The notes beneath the pieces were generated by a model. That model was not told the origin of the DNA and searched no databases. It saw only the letters and a list, made by a program, of their open reading frames with translations. This document shows, one piece after another, positions 54,484 through 63,560 of a DNA stretch of 64,000 bases. Numbering within the stretch: position 1 is the stretch's first letter; every line of letters begins with the position of its first letter. A program made the translations under genes and the position numbers. Source of the stretch: Bacilli bacterium (GTDB taxonomy: Bacteria > Bacillota > Bacilli > RF39 > UBA660); NCBI GenBank assembly GCA_017525015.1, contig JAFXUK010000009.1, forward strand, positions 1 to 64,000, in the 5' to 3' direction.

Positions 54484-55227
54484 ATGGAAAAATTACTTGA
54501 AATAAAAAACTTATCAACTATAGCTAGTGATGATAATAATAAACATATCCTTAATGGATTAAACTTAACTATTAATAAAGGAGAAACTCATGTCATAATG
54601 GGACCTAATGGTGCTGGTAAAAGTACTTTAGCTAATACTGTACTAGCTTCTCCACGTTACATTGTTACATCTGGAGATATCTTCTTTGAAGGCGAAAACA
54701 TTAATAAATTAAATACTTCAGAAAGAGCAAAAAAAGGAATCTTCATGTCTTTTCAAACTCCTGAAGAAATACCTGGTATATCTGTTGCTAGTTTCCTAAA
54801 AACAGCTAAAGGATCTCAAACTGGTACTAATGTTAGTGTATTTGCTTTTGCTAAAGAAATAGAAAGCAAAATGAAAGAACTAAATATGGATTCATCATTT
54901 GGTCAAAGAGAAATGAATGTTGGTTTCTCTGGTGGAGAAAAGAAGAAAAATGAAATTCTTCAACTACTTATGTTAAATCCAAAATTAGCTATGCTAGATG
55001 AAACAGATAGTGGTTTAGATGTTGATGCTGTTAAAATAGTTAGTAAAGGTATTAATCTTTATAAAAATAAAGATAATGCTGTTTTAATAATTACTCATTC
55101 ATTAAAAATGTTAAAAGATATTGATGTAGATTATGTTCATATATTAGTAGATGGTAAAATTGTAACAACTGGTAATCGAGACTTAGCTCTTAAGATAGAA
55201 GAAAATGGTTACAAAGATTATCTATGA
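54484..55227 (+). CDS. sufC: Fe-S assembly ATPase SufC
   Basis: 247 residues. ABC-type ATPase: Walker A GPNGAGKST, Q-loop MSFQTPEEIPG (the SufC signature), ABC motif GFSGGEKKKNE, Walker B LAMLDETDSGLDVD and switch His in ITHS. It powers the SufBCD scaffold that builds iron-sulfur clusters. It ends with TGA in an ATGA overlap with sufB. Confidence 0.97.
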   Translation: MEKLLEIKNLSTIASDDNNKHILNGLNLTINKGETHVIMGPNGAGKSTLANTVLASPRYIVTSGDIFFEGENINKLNTSERAKKGIFMSFQTPEEIPGISVASFLKTAKGSQTGTNVSVFAFAKEIESKMKELNMDSSFGQREMNVGFSGGEKKKNEILQLLMLNPKLAMLDETDSGLDVDAVKIVSKGINLYKNKDNAVLIITHSLKMLKDIDVDYVHILVDGKIVTTGNRDLALKIEENGYKDYL

Positions 55228-56630
55228 AAACAGATGTAAATAAAATAAAAGATGAACAAACAGATAATATTTACAATACCATTACTAATAACGAAATAGA
55301 AAAGAAAGAAACTGGATTAACTAAAGAAGTAATCGAAAGAATATCAATAGAAAAAAATGAACCAGAATGGGTTTTAGAATTAAGATTAAAAGCCTTAGAT
55401 TTATTTAACAAACTACCAATGCCAACATGGGGACCTGATTTAAGTATGTTAGATATGTCTAAAATAGATACATACGTTAAACCTAAAACAGACATGAAAA
55501 GAAAATGGGAAGATGTTCCAGAAGATATCAGAAATGTTTTTGATAAATTAGGTATTCCTGAATCTGAAAAAGAGAACCTAGCTGGTGTAGGAGCTCAATA
55601 TGATAGTGAAGCAGTATATCATAATTTAAAAGATAAACTAGTAGAACAAGGGGTAATATATACTGACTTTGATACTGCTATAAAAGAGTATCCTGATTTA
55701 ATAAAACAATACTTTACAAAGTGTGTACCACTTAATGATCATAAATTCATAGCTTTACATTATGCACTTTTCAGTGGTGGATCATTTGTTTACATACCTA
55801 AAAATGTCAAATTAGATATCCCCCTTCAATCATATTTTAGATTGAATGCCAAGGGAGCAGGGCAGTTTGAGCACACTCTTATCATAGTTGATGAAGGAGC
55901 GTCTCTTCAATTCATTGAAGGATGTAGTGCTCCTGGTTATAATGAAACTAATTTACATGCTGGATGTGTAGAGCTATTTGTCAAGGACAATGCCTTTTTA
56001 AGATTTTCTACTATCGAAAACTGGTCTAAAAACATGCTTAACTTAAATACTAAGAAATGCCTAGTAGGTAAACATGGAACTATGGAATGGGTAGCTGGAT
56101 CATTTGGTTCTCAAATATCTATGCTATATCCTATGAATATATTAAATGGTGAATATGCTAGATGTGAATTTACTAACATCTCATTTGCAGGTCTTGGTCA
56201 AAATCTAGATACTGGAGTAAAAGTAATTCATAATGCCCCACATACATCTACTGTAGTTAATAGTAAATCTATTAGCAAAGATGGAGGTATATGTACATTT
56301 AGAAGTAATGCTTGGGTTAAGAATAATGCCAAAGATAGTAAACTAACTTTATCATGTGAATCACTAATGTTAGATAGTATATCTCGTAGTGATACTATAC
56401 CGGTTAATAGACTAGAGACCGATAAAGTAGAATTCGCTCATGAAGCAAAGATAGGTAAAATATCTGATGCAGCTATTTATTACTTAATGACTAGAGGTTT
56501 ATCAGAAGAAGAAGCTAAAGCCTTAATCGTTAGAGGATTTGCTAATCCAATTAGTAAAAATCTTCCGGTTGAATATGCTGTTGAAATGAATAGATTAATA
56601 GACTTAGAACTAGAAGGGACGATTGGCTAA
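55224..56630 (+). CDS. sufB: Fe-S assembly scaffold SufB
   Basis: 468 residues, the normal SufB length. DLSMLDMSK, the QSYFRLNAKGAGQFEHTLI beta-helix entry, EGCSAPGYNETNLHAGCVE and the C-terminal MTRGLSEEEAKALIVRGF are all typical. A late Cys (SCESLMLD) sits near the cluster site. It overlaps sufC by four bases and sufD by one. A short stretch near 55830-55960 is less AT-rich than the rest. Confidence 0.97.
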   Translation: MKTDVNKIKDEQTDNIYNTITNNEIEKKETGLTKEVIERISIEKNEPEWVLELRLKALDLFNKLPMPTWGPDLSMLDMSKIDTYVKPKTDMKRKWEDVPEDIRNVFDKLGIPESEKENLAGVGAQYDSEAVYHNLKDKLVEQGVIYTDFDTAIKEYPDLIKQYFTKCVPLNDHKFIALHYALFSGGSFVYIPKNVKLDIPLQSYFRLNAKGAGQFEHTLIIVDEGASLQFIEGCSAPGYNETNLHAGCVELFVKDNAFLRFSTIENWSKNMLNLNTKKCLVGKHGTMEWVAGSFGSQISMLYPMNILNGEYARCEFTNISFAGLGQNLDTGVKVIHNAPHTSTVVNSKSISKDGGICTFRSNAWVKNNAKDSKLTLSCESLMLDSISRSDTIPVNRLETDKVEFAHEAKIGKISDAAIYYLMTRGLSEEEAKALIVRGFANPISKNLPVEYAVEMNRLIDLELEGTIG

Positions 56631-57640
56631 TGACTAAATATACATTAAACGAAACTCCTGTAAGAACTTCTATTAACTTTGCTATCAATGATATCTCTCT
56701 AGATTTAGACATACCTAGTTATAAAGAATCTACTTATACAATTACTAATAAAGAAGAAGTAAGTATTAAAGAAACTAATAAAAAAGACTTTAAAAGTCGT
56801 ATTGGTTTAGATTTTGATAACTACAAAGAAATAAAAATAGATATTACTAAATCATTAACAAAACCATTAGTAATAGAATATGATGTTGATAACTTACAAG
56901 TTATTAACACTATAATTAATATATCTAAAGATATTGAAGCTAAAGTAATAATCAAATATAAAGGAACTGGTTTTAATTCATCTAAAATTAATACCAATCT
57001 AGAAGAATATAGTAAACTTAAATTAGATGTCATAAATCTAATTAATGATGAATCAACTAGTTTTATTTCAACAGAAAATGAAATAGCAGAAAAAGCCTAT
57101 TTAGACTATAATTTTATTGATTTAGGTGGCAAAACAAGATTATCTAACTATTACAGTAATATAAATGGCTATGAAGCTAAAAATGACTTTAAAAACATCT
57201 ATCTAGGTACTAATGAAGATATTATAGATATGAATTACTATGCAGTAATAAATGCTCCTAAAGCAGAAGCTAATATTAGAGTAGAAGGAGCTATTGATGA
57301 TAAAGCTAAAAAGAGTTTCAAAGGAACTATAGATTTCATCTCTGGTTCTAAAGAATCAATAGGTGAAGAAAATGAAAACTGTATTATTCTTTCAGATAAA
57401 GCTATATCTAAATCACTACCAATGTTACTATGTAATGAAGAATCAGTAATTGGTTCTCATGGAGTATCATCTGGTAAAATAGATCATAATAAACTATTCT
57501 ACTTAATGAGTAGAGGTTTATCTGAACAAGAAGCTAAAAAACTTATTATCAATGCTAACTTTAATAGTATTATTAATAACTTAATAGATGATTCTATTAA
57601 AGAAGAAATCTTAAAAATAATAGACAAAAAAATAGATTAG
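56630..57640 (+). CDS. sufD: Fe-S assembly scaffold SufD
   Basis: 336 residues, smaller and more divergent than SufB. The beta-helix repeats and the C-terminal GSHGVSSGKIDHNKLFYLMSRGLSEQEAKKL (quoted as GSHGVSSGKID and LMSRGLSEQEAKKL) identify the SufB/SufD family, and the His after the second Gly is the SufD interface residue. The cysteine desulfurase SufS and the sulfur carrier SufU do not follow, so they must be elsewhere or absent. Confidence 0.9.
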   Translation: MTKYTLNETPVRTSINFAINDISLDLDIPSYKESTYTITNKEEVSIKETNKKDFKSRIGLDFDNYKEIKIDITKSLTKPLVIEYDVDNLQVINTIINISKDIEAKVIIKYKGTGFNSSKINTNLEEYSKLKLDVINLINDESTSFISTENEIAEKAYLDYNFIDLGGKTRLSNYYSNINGYEAKNDFKNIYLGTNEDIIDMNYYAVINAPKAEANIRVEGAIDDKAKKSFKGTIDFISGSKESIGEENENCIILSDKAISKSLPMLLCNEESVIGSHGVSSGKIDHNKLFYLMSRGLSEQEAKKLIINANFNSIINNLIDDSIKEEILKIIDKKID

Positions 57641-57659
57641 AATTTCTAATCTATTTTTA
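57629..57659. terminator. Bidirectional terminator of suf operon
   Basis: Perfect 10-base stem AATAGATTAG/CTAATCTATT includes the sufD stop codon; A-tract before, T-tract after. Confidence 0.9.
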
Positions 57660-58799
57660 ATTTAAATACATTACTTTATCATAAACATTAGCTAAATCAT
57701 CAGCACTAATATCATTTTTAGCTCTTTCTAACTTATTATCTTTAATGTTATAGATATATACCTTGTAATTACATTCATCTAAGTTTTCTTCAAATTCACA
57801 TCTGCCACCTTCATAAAGTGTAATAGTATCTTTACTAGTTTTAACAAAAGAATCGAAGTTTCCTTCATCAGGTCCATTTAAAAGTTTTTCTTCTTTACCA
57901 TTTTCGTATTTATAAATTGCATCACCAGTATAATAAATATAGTAATCATCTACAGGTATTATCATAGAATCATATATAGATCCTCCAAAATCAACATGAG
58001 GTTCAGATATAGGTGATACTTTTTTAGTCTTTGTATCATATTCATAATATGTAGTCATATATTTACTATTTTCATAATAATCATGATTAAAAACAAATTT
58101 ACCACGATAAATATAATTTACATAACCAACATCTGTAATCTTTTCTTTTTTACCTGTTTCTAAATCAATAGATCCAAACTCTGGTTCACTTTCTGTAGTA
58201 CCTCTTGTCATATAGTAAGCTTGACCATCAACAGCATATAACAAGAAACTACCATGTCCAGCTATACTAAAGTAATCATCAAAATAATACAATTCTGTAC
58301 TTTCATTTTCTTTTAAATCATAATCAATAATATATTTTTTACCAGCTAAAGAAATATAAACATGATCTTTTAAAACAATTATTGATTCAGGAATAGTCTC
58401 TTTTTTAAGTGAAGCAATTTTTTTGTATTTATTATTATCGTTTAAATCAAAATAACCTAATTCACTTGAATAATTATTTTCACCACTAAAATCATAAGTA
58501 TAAACTTTTTTATCAGTATAAAAGTATTCTATATTGTCATATGCGTCTCTATCATCAAGCCTAATTTCTTTTCCATCCTCTGTTAAGAAAACGAAATTTT
58601 TACCAGCAGCAGCGATAGACATAACTTTGTTTTCTCTTATCCAATCATCAGCTACTTCTACAGTTTCTTCTTTCTTTTCGTCTTTTACGTTTTCCTTGTT
58701 AGAAAATTGTTTACCTAACCAAAAGCATAAAGGACCAATTATCATGATACATAAAATTGCAATTACCAAAACAACCCCAGGTTTAACTTCTTTTCCCAT
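57657..58799 (-). CDS. Membrane-anchored predicted beta-propeller protein
   Basis: 380 residues from ATG 58799, with AGGAGTG upstream; a GTG at 58808 overlaps that site. One membrane helix (about 8-28) is followed by a Lys/Glu stalk and a beta-rich exported domain with repeated Tyr-rich strands (YYFDDYFSIAG, YYIYYTGDAIYKYENG). A Cys pair (CEFEENLDEC) near the end may form a disulfide. Similar in style to the gene at 45280. No enzyme motif. Confidence 0.7.
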   Translation of the reverse strand: MGKEVKPGVVLVIAILCIMIIGPLCFWLGKQFSNKENVKDEKKEETVEVADDWIRENKVMSIAAAGKNFVFLTEDGKEIRLDDRDAYDNIEYFYTDKKVYTYDFSGENNYSSELGYFDLNDNNKYKKIASLKKETIPESIIVLKDHVYISLAGKKYIIDYDLKENESTELYYFDDYFSIAGHGSFLLYAVDGQAYYMTRGTTESEPEFGSIDLETGKKEKITDVGYVNYIYRGKFVFNHDYYENSKYMTTYYEYDTKTKKVSPISEPHVDFGGSIYDSMIIPVDDYYIYYTGDAIYKYENGKEEKLLNGPDEGNFDSFVKTSKDTITLYEGGRCEFEENLDECNYKVYIYNIKDNKLERAKNDISADDLANVYDKVMYLN

Positions 58800-58888
58800 T
58801 TTCCACACTCCTATAATAATTATACATCATAAATCCTAAATTGACATTAGAAAGAAATAAATGATACGATATTTTTGAAGGTGATAAC

Positions 58889-59794
58889 ATGAAAAAAGAT
58901 AGTATTAAATATATAGCTATTTTTGTAATATTTATTGGTCTTTTATTAGTATCAAAATTTACTGATTTTAATATTCAAGATTTATTTGAAGAAGAAAAGG
59001 TAGAACAAGTATCATCTCCAGATTTAAAAATATATTTCTTTGATGTTGGTCAAGCCGAAAGTATTTTAATAACTAATAATGGTCATAATATGATTATTGA
59101 TGGTGGTAATAACGTAGATGGTTCATTACTAGTTAAATACCTAAAAGAAGAATTAAAAATAACTAAAATAGATTACATCATATCTACCCATCCACACGAA
59201 GATCATATTGGTGGTTTAGATAATATAATTAAAAACTTTGAAATAGCAAACCTTTATATGCCTGATTTAACAACAACTACTAAATCGTTTGAAGATGTAA
59301 TTAAAGCAGCTGAAAAGAAGAGTCTAGAAGTAACTATTCCTGAAAACGACGAAACATTTACTATGGAGGATTTAAAATTCAAAGTAATCTATACTGGTAC
59401 AAATGAAGAAGACTTAAATGCTAGTTCTATTATTCTTAGAATGGATTATAAAGATACTAGTTACTTATTCACTGCTGATACAACATATGATACTGAACAA
59501 CTTATTTTAGATAAAGATATTGATGTCGATGTCTTAAAAGTAGCTCACCATGGTTCTAAACATGCTTCCTCACTTAATTTCTTAAAAAAAGCAACACCTA
59601 AATATGCAATTATTTCTTGTGGTAAAGATAATGATTATGGTTATCCACACGAATCAGCCATGAATAGGTTAAAACAATTTACTGATAAAATATATGTTAC
59701 TAAAGATTTAGGTACTATTATCTTAACTAGTGATGGAACTAATATCGAAATTAGTAGTATCAAAACTAATTTAGATGGAGTAGAGAAAAAATGA
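58889..59794 (+). CDS. ComEC-type metallo-beta-lactamase-fold hydrolase
   Basis: 301 residues. One N-terminal membrane helix precedes a domain like the C-terminal part of ComEC: FFDVGQAES, DGGNN, the metal motif HPHEDHIGGLD, TADTT and VAHHGS. Stand-alone proteins of this type are probably exported nucleases or phosphodiesterases. The ComEC channel part is absent. It overlaps the DUF3006 gene by four bases, a common pairing in Bacillota. Confidence 0.9.
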   Translation: MKKDSIKYIAIFVIFIGLLLVSKFTDFNIQDLFEEEKVEQVSSPDLKIYFFDVGQAESILITNNGHNMIIDGGNNVDGSLLVKYLKEELKITKIDYIISTHPHEDHIGGLDNIIKNFEIANLYMPDLTTTTKSFEDVIKAAEKKSLEVTIPENDETFTMEDLKFKVIYTGTNEEDLNASSIILRMDYKDTSYLFTADTTYDTEQLILDKDIDVDVLKVAHHGSKHASSLNFLKKATPKYAIISCGKDNDYGYPHESAMNRLKQFTDKIYVTKDLGTIILTSDGTNIEISSIKTNLDGVEKK

Positions 59795-60003
59795 AATACG
59801 CAGTAGATAGAATAGAAGATAACATTGTTATCTTAGAAAATATAAAAACTAAAGAACTAATAAAAGAAGATATAACTAACTTACCTAAAGGTATCAAAGA
59901 AGGTACTATATTAATAAAAAGAAAAACATACAAAGTAGATTATAAAACAACTAGTAAAAGAAAAATAAAAATAAGAAATAAATTTAATAAATTAAAAAAC
60001 TAG
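59791..60003 (+). CDS. DUF3006 protein
   Basis: 70 residues: AVDRIEDNIVILEN start and a basic end. DUF3006 proteins regularly follow ComEC-like metallohydrolases, and here translation is coupled by an ATGA overlap. Function unknown. Its stop overlaps the stop of the convergent gene through CTAG. Confidence 0.88.
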   Translation: MKYAVDRIEDNIVILENIKTKELIKEDITNLPKGIKEGTILIKRKTYKVDYKTTSKRKIKIRNKFNKLKN

Positions 60004-60025
60004 GATTTATACATCCTAGTTATTA
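59996..60025. terminator. Bidirectional hairpin containing both stop codons
   Basis: AACTAGGAT/ATCCTAGTT stem; the CTAG in the left arm ends both convergent genes. Confidence 0.8.
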
Positions 60026-60539
60026 CAAAATCATAATCTTCTAAATTATAAGTATTTCCACAATACTCACATTTACCTGAATTATTGATTAAAAGAGATG
60101 CTCCACAAGTTGGGCATTTTTTTATTAGACCTTCTTTTTTAAAATCTTTCTTCTTAGTTAATTCTAAACGATATGGAACAGTTACACGATTCTGATCATC
60201 ACCAGTAACTTTACCTGTTTCTAAATCCATATAATAATCTAGATATCTTGAATTTAGAAAAACGGAAATGACATAAGCATCATCTCTTTCTTCAATAGAA
60301 GTGATATGACTATCTTGAGCATTTAACATATCATACATATGTCTAGCTTTTCTAGATTTCCATTCATTAACTAAATTAACACCATCTTGATAAACAGAAT
60401 CACTTACAAAATGTTTAACAGTATCTAACTTATCTAACATAACAGCAGAGAAGTATTTAATAAACATATTTTGTACTTTTGATAAAAATAATTGTTCATC
60501 AAATTTTGGATCAAGTTTTTTATATTCTTCTATACTCAT
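60000..60539 (-). CDS. Tim44-like protein with zinc ribbon, no membrane segment
   Basis: 179 residues from ATG 60539 with GGAGATG upstream; an ATG at 60557 overlaps the previous gene by four bases but has no ribosome site. The first 120 residues are Tim44-like (NTF2-like) as in the two genes upstream in the operon. A C-terminal zinc ribbon CPTCG...CEYCG follows. It is the shortest, non-exported member of the three. Confidence 0.78.
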   Translation of the reverse strand: MSIEEYKKLDPKFDEQLFLSKVQNMFIKYFSAVMLDKLDTVKHFVSDSVYQDGVNLVNEWKSRKARHMYDMLNAQDSHITSIEERDDAYVISVFLNSRYLDYYMDLETGKVTGDDQNRVTVPYRLELTKKKDFKKEGLIKKCPTCGASLLINNSGKCEYCGNTYNLEDYDFVITRMYKS

Positions 60540-60553
60540 AACATCATCTCCAA

Positions 60554-61462
60554 TCATAATACGATAGTTTGATCATTAACTTTTTTACTTAATACAAACT
60601 GACTAGGTGGAACAACAATCTTACTACGGCAGTAAGGACATACTTTAGCAGCTGGGTCAGTTATCTCAGCCCCACAACTAGAACAGAACCTAGCACTTGT
60701 ATCTTTAGCTCTAATAAAGTTTAATACATAGTTATTCATTATCTTACTCTTTTTATTACCATGTAATACTTTTCCTTTACCATCTACTACATAATCATAA
60801 AAAGCTATTTTTAAAAATACACGAACGTTAATATAATCTGTACTTTCTCCACAATTAATAATTTTAATACTAATTGTTTGAAAATCACTCATAATATTCT
60901 TTTGATTCTTAGCTTTTAATACTTCTAATTGTTCATAGTATGAATTATATAATTCATCACTACAACATTTTTTTAATGTTTCATAATCAAAATTCATCCA
61001 AGCATTTTGTATTTCAATAAACTTGTTTACAGCCATTTCTTTTAATGAATCCAGAGTTTCGTTAGGTAGTATTGCTTGGAGTTTATTAATATCCATATCT
61101 CCATAATTATCATTAAAAATAGGTTTCTTTTTATTGATTTCTTGATTTATGAATACACCAATAGCAGTAAGGCCGCAGGCTAAACAAATAAACATCATTA
61201 TAATTGATATTATATCGTACTTATCAATATTAAGTTCTCCATTTGAAGAAGAACTTCTTGAACTAGAGCTATGTGACGAACTACTAGAAGAACTACTACT
61301 TGAACTTCTTGATCTACTACTTGAATGACTACTAGAATGGCTACTACCAGATGAACCACCATAACTGGTATCAAATCCAGAATCACTCCAAGATGGTTCG
61401 ATATAAAATACCATAGCTATAATTAATACAAAAGTAAATAAACCAATTATTACTTTCTTCAT
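60554..61462 (-). CDS. Tim44-like membrane protein with Ser-rich linker and zinc ribbon
   Basis: 302 residues from ATG 61462; the ORF reads back to 61504, but MKKVIIGLFT is a normal signal start. A signal/anchor helix, a Trp-containing SDSGFDTSYGG motif and a linker of about 45 Ser/His/Arg come first, then a second membrane helix (near 105-125). The Tim44-like domain has LPNETLDSLKEM and YETLKKCCSDELY, and the end is a CSSCG...CPYCR zinc ribbon. Such domains in bacteria are thought to bind the membrane or other proteins; function unknown. Confidence 0.78.
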   Translation of the reverse strand: MKKVIIGLFTFVLIIAMVFYIEPSWSDSGFDTSYGGSSGSSHSSSHSSSRSRSSSSSSSSSSSHSSSSRSSSSNGELNIDKYDIISIIMMFICLACGLTAIGVFINQEINKKKPIFNDNYGDMDINKLQAILPNETLDSLKEMAVNKFIEIQNAWMNFDYETLKKCCSDELYNSYYEQLEVLKAKNQKNIMSDFQTISIKIINCGESTDYINVRVFLKIAFYDYVVDGKGKVLHGNKKSKIMNNYVLNFIRAKDTSARFCSSCGAEITDPAAKVCPYCRSKIVVPPSQFVLSKKVNDQTIVL

Positions 61463-61495
61463 AGCATCACTACCATTCAAAAAAATTATAACATA

Positions 61496-61528
61496 AAAAA
61501 ACAATATTCTATAATATTGTTTTTTATT
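61496..61528 (-). terminator. Intrinsic terminator, minus strand
   Basis: AAACAATATT/AATATTGTTT hairpin with T-tract on the minus strand after the 61524 gene. It is almost the same as the hairpin at 62488. Confidence 0.72.
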
Positions 61529-62456
61529 TAGTTCTCATCATAAATGTATGCTCATTAGTTTTCTTGCTTAAAATAAAATCTCCGGATGTAAGAGCAATCT
61601 TACTACGACAATAACTACATCTTTTATCAACGATATTTTTTAAAGGAGCACCACATCTAGGACATGTTTTAATTTCTTGATCTTTAGATTTAATAAAGTT
61701 CAATCTGTAATTGTTTATTACTTTTGCAGCTTTAGTACCTTGAACCACATTACCTTCTTCATCAATTATAAAATCAAAAAATGCTATTTTCAAAAATACT
61801 TGAACATTTATATATTTTTCACTTTCTTCAACATTTATTATACGAATATTGATAGTTTTAAAATCACTCATAATATTCTTTTGTTTTTTTAACTTTAACA
61901 CTTCTAATTGTTCGTGATAAGTATTATATAATTCATCAGAACATAATTTTTTTAAAGAGTCATAATCAAAATCCATCCAAGCATTTTGAATATCAATAAA
62001 CTTTTGATAAGCCATCTCTTTTAAAGTATCTAAAGTTTCATTAGGAAGTATTTCCTGTAGCTTATGAATATCCATATCAAAATAATATTCTTTATATATA
62101 TCTTGAATTGCTGAGGAGGTGCTTCCAAATATACTATGCACTATAACTCCAGCGTATAATAACATTATAAATGTAATAAATACTCCGATAATAGGACTAT
62201 AGTAATATTCATCACTACTACTTGAACTTGAGCTTGAACTAGAGCTACTTGAACCTCCGATATCAAAGTCCCAGCTGCCACCATCATAGCCGCCACCAGA
62301 GTAACCGCCACCGCCAGAATAACCTCCGCCACTATCGTAGCCACCGCCACCTCCGTAGCCGGTATCAAATCCGGAATCACCCCAAGTAGGGTTTATATAT
62401 AAAAAGGTCATAAAACCTAATGCAAAAACAGCTAAACATACTAATAGCTTTTTCAT
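61524..62456 (-). CDS. Tim44-like membrane protein with Gly-rich linker and zinc ribbon
   Basis: 310 residues from ATG 62456 (the frame reads back to 62477). Paralogue of the 60554 gene: signal helix, GDSGFDTGYGGG, a long Gly/Tyr/Ser linker and a run of 12 or more Ser, a second membrane helix, the Tim44-like domain with LPNETLDTLKEM, and a CPRCG...CSYCR ribbon. The two share whole phrases in the domain (QNAWM, FDYxxLKK, SDELYN), so the pair arose by tandem duplication. Confidence 0.78.
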   Translation of the reverse strand: MKKLLVCLAVFALGFMTFLYINPTWGDSGFDTGYGGGGGYDSGGGYSGGGGYSGGGYDGGSWDFDIGGSSSSSSSSSSSSSDEYYYSPIIGVFITFIMLLYAGVIVHSIFGSTSSAIQDIYKEYYFDMDIHKLQEILPNETLDTLKEMAYQKFIDIQNAWMDFDYDSLKKLCSDELYNTYHEQLEVLKLKKQKNIMSDFKTINIRIINVEESEKYINVQVFLKIAFFDFIIDEEGNVVQGTKAAKVINNYRLNFIKSKDQEIKTCPRCGAPLKNIVDKRCSYCRSKIALTSGDFILSKKTNEHTFMMRTK

Positions 62457-62487
62457 AAGCATCACACTACCATACAAGAATTATAAC

Positions 62488-62518
62488 ATAAAAAAAACAA
62501 TATTTTATAATATTGTTT
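62488..62518 (-). terminator. Intrinsic terminator of the glycosyltransferase gene
   Basis: AAACAATATT/AATATTGTTT hairpin with T-tract on the minus strand; it covers the stop codon. Confidence 0.75.
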
Positions 62519-63449
62519 CTGTATTAAAGCCTAACTTCTCTCTAATAATGTAAACAGGTCTATTCTTAACTTCACCATTAATCTTACCAATATATTCACC
62601 TATGATTCCTAATAATAAGAATTGAATGCCAAATAAGAATAACATCAATAAGATAATTGCATGTCCTATAGTAAATTCAAAATTAAATCCTATTATTCTT
62701 ACCAATAAAACTATTAAATATATTAAGAAAGATAGTAATGTTAAAATTCCACAATTAATAGAAATCTTTAATGGTTTAAAACTAAATGAAAGAATTCCAT
62801 CAATAGCATATTTCAGACTTGAACTGAAATTAAATGAAGTTTTTCCTTTTCTTCTTGGTTCAACATCGTAAGGTAAGTATTTAACTCTAAATCCTACCCA
62901 AGCAAAGATACCTTTAGAAAATCTACTTTTTTCAGATAAAGATATAACAGCTTCTCTAACATTCTTTCTAAACATTCTAAAATCAGAAGCTGCATTCTCA
63001 AAATGAACATCACTTAAAGAATCTATTAATTTATAAAATATTCCCTTACATACTTTCATAAGAAAACTATCTACAGTACGATTCTTCATTACCATAGCAA
63101 CTTCATCATATTCTTTATTGTTATTTAAAAAATCAATCATATCTAATAAATATTTAGGATTTTGTTGTAAGTCACCATCTAAAATACAAGTATATTCTCC
63201 AGAAGCATGTACTAAACCAGCATGAATGGCTGCATCCTTTTTAAAATTTCTTGAGAAAGATAAAACTTTAACATGTTTAATATCTTTTTCAAATAAATCA
63301 CTTAATCTTTCAAAGGTTTTATCAGATGAACCATCATCAATAAAAATAATCTCATATTTTATTTTATTTAATACTTCATTTATCTTGGAATATAATTCTT
63401 CAACGTTATCTTCCTCGTTCTTACAAGGAACTATAATACTAAGTTTCAT
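62505..63449 (-). CDS. GT2 glycosyltransferase, DPM1/GtrB-like
   Basis: 314 residues from ATG 63449 with GAGGTGG upstream. SIIVPCKNEEDNVEELY, FIDDGSSDKTFE and the DGDLQQNP acceptor motif mark family 2, polyprenyl-phosphate sugar transferase type. Two membrane helices lie at the C-terminus (about 225-250 and 260-290). It probably moves glucose or mannose to a lipid carrier for cell-surface glycans. Confidence 0.92.
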   Translation of the reverse strand: MKLSIIVPCKNEEDNVEELYSKINEVLNKIKYEIIFIDDGSSDKTFERLSDLFEKDIKHVKVLSFSRNFKKDAAIHAGLVHASGEYTCILDGDLQQNPKYLLDMIDFLNNNKEYDEVAMVMKNRTVDSFLMKVCKGIFYKLIDSLSDVHFENAASDFRMFRKNVREAVISLSEKSRFSKGIFAWVGFRVKYLPYDVEPRRKGKTSFNFSSSLKYAIDGILSFSFKPLKISINCGILTLLSFLIYLIVLLVRIIGFNFEFTIGHAIILLMLFLFGIQFLLLGIIGEYIGKINGEVKNRPVYIIREKLGFNTETIL

Positions 63450-63514
63450 ATTGCCACCTCGCATGTATTATACCATATTTTACCTCATTTCAATCAGAAA
63501 TATAATATTGATAA

Positions 63515-63546
63515 TTGACGTTATTTTTGTTATGATTATATATAAT
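63515..63546 (+). promoter_or_regulatory. Promoter of the last, partial gene
   Basis: TTGACG and TATATAAT at 16-20 bases spacing, before the GGTGATTGGG ribosome site. Confidence 0.5.
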
Positions 63547-63560
63547 AAAGGGTGATTGGG

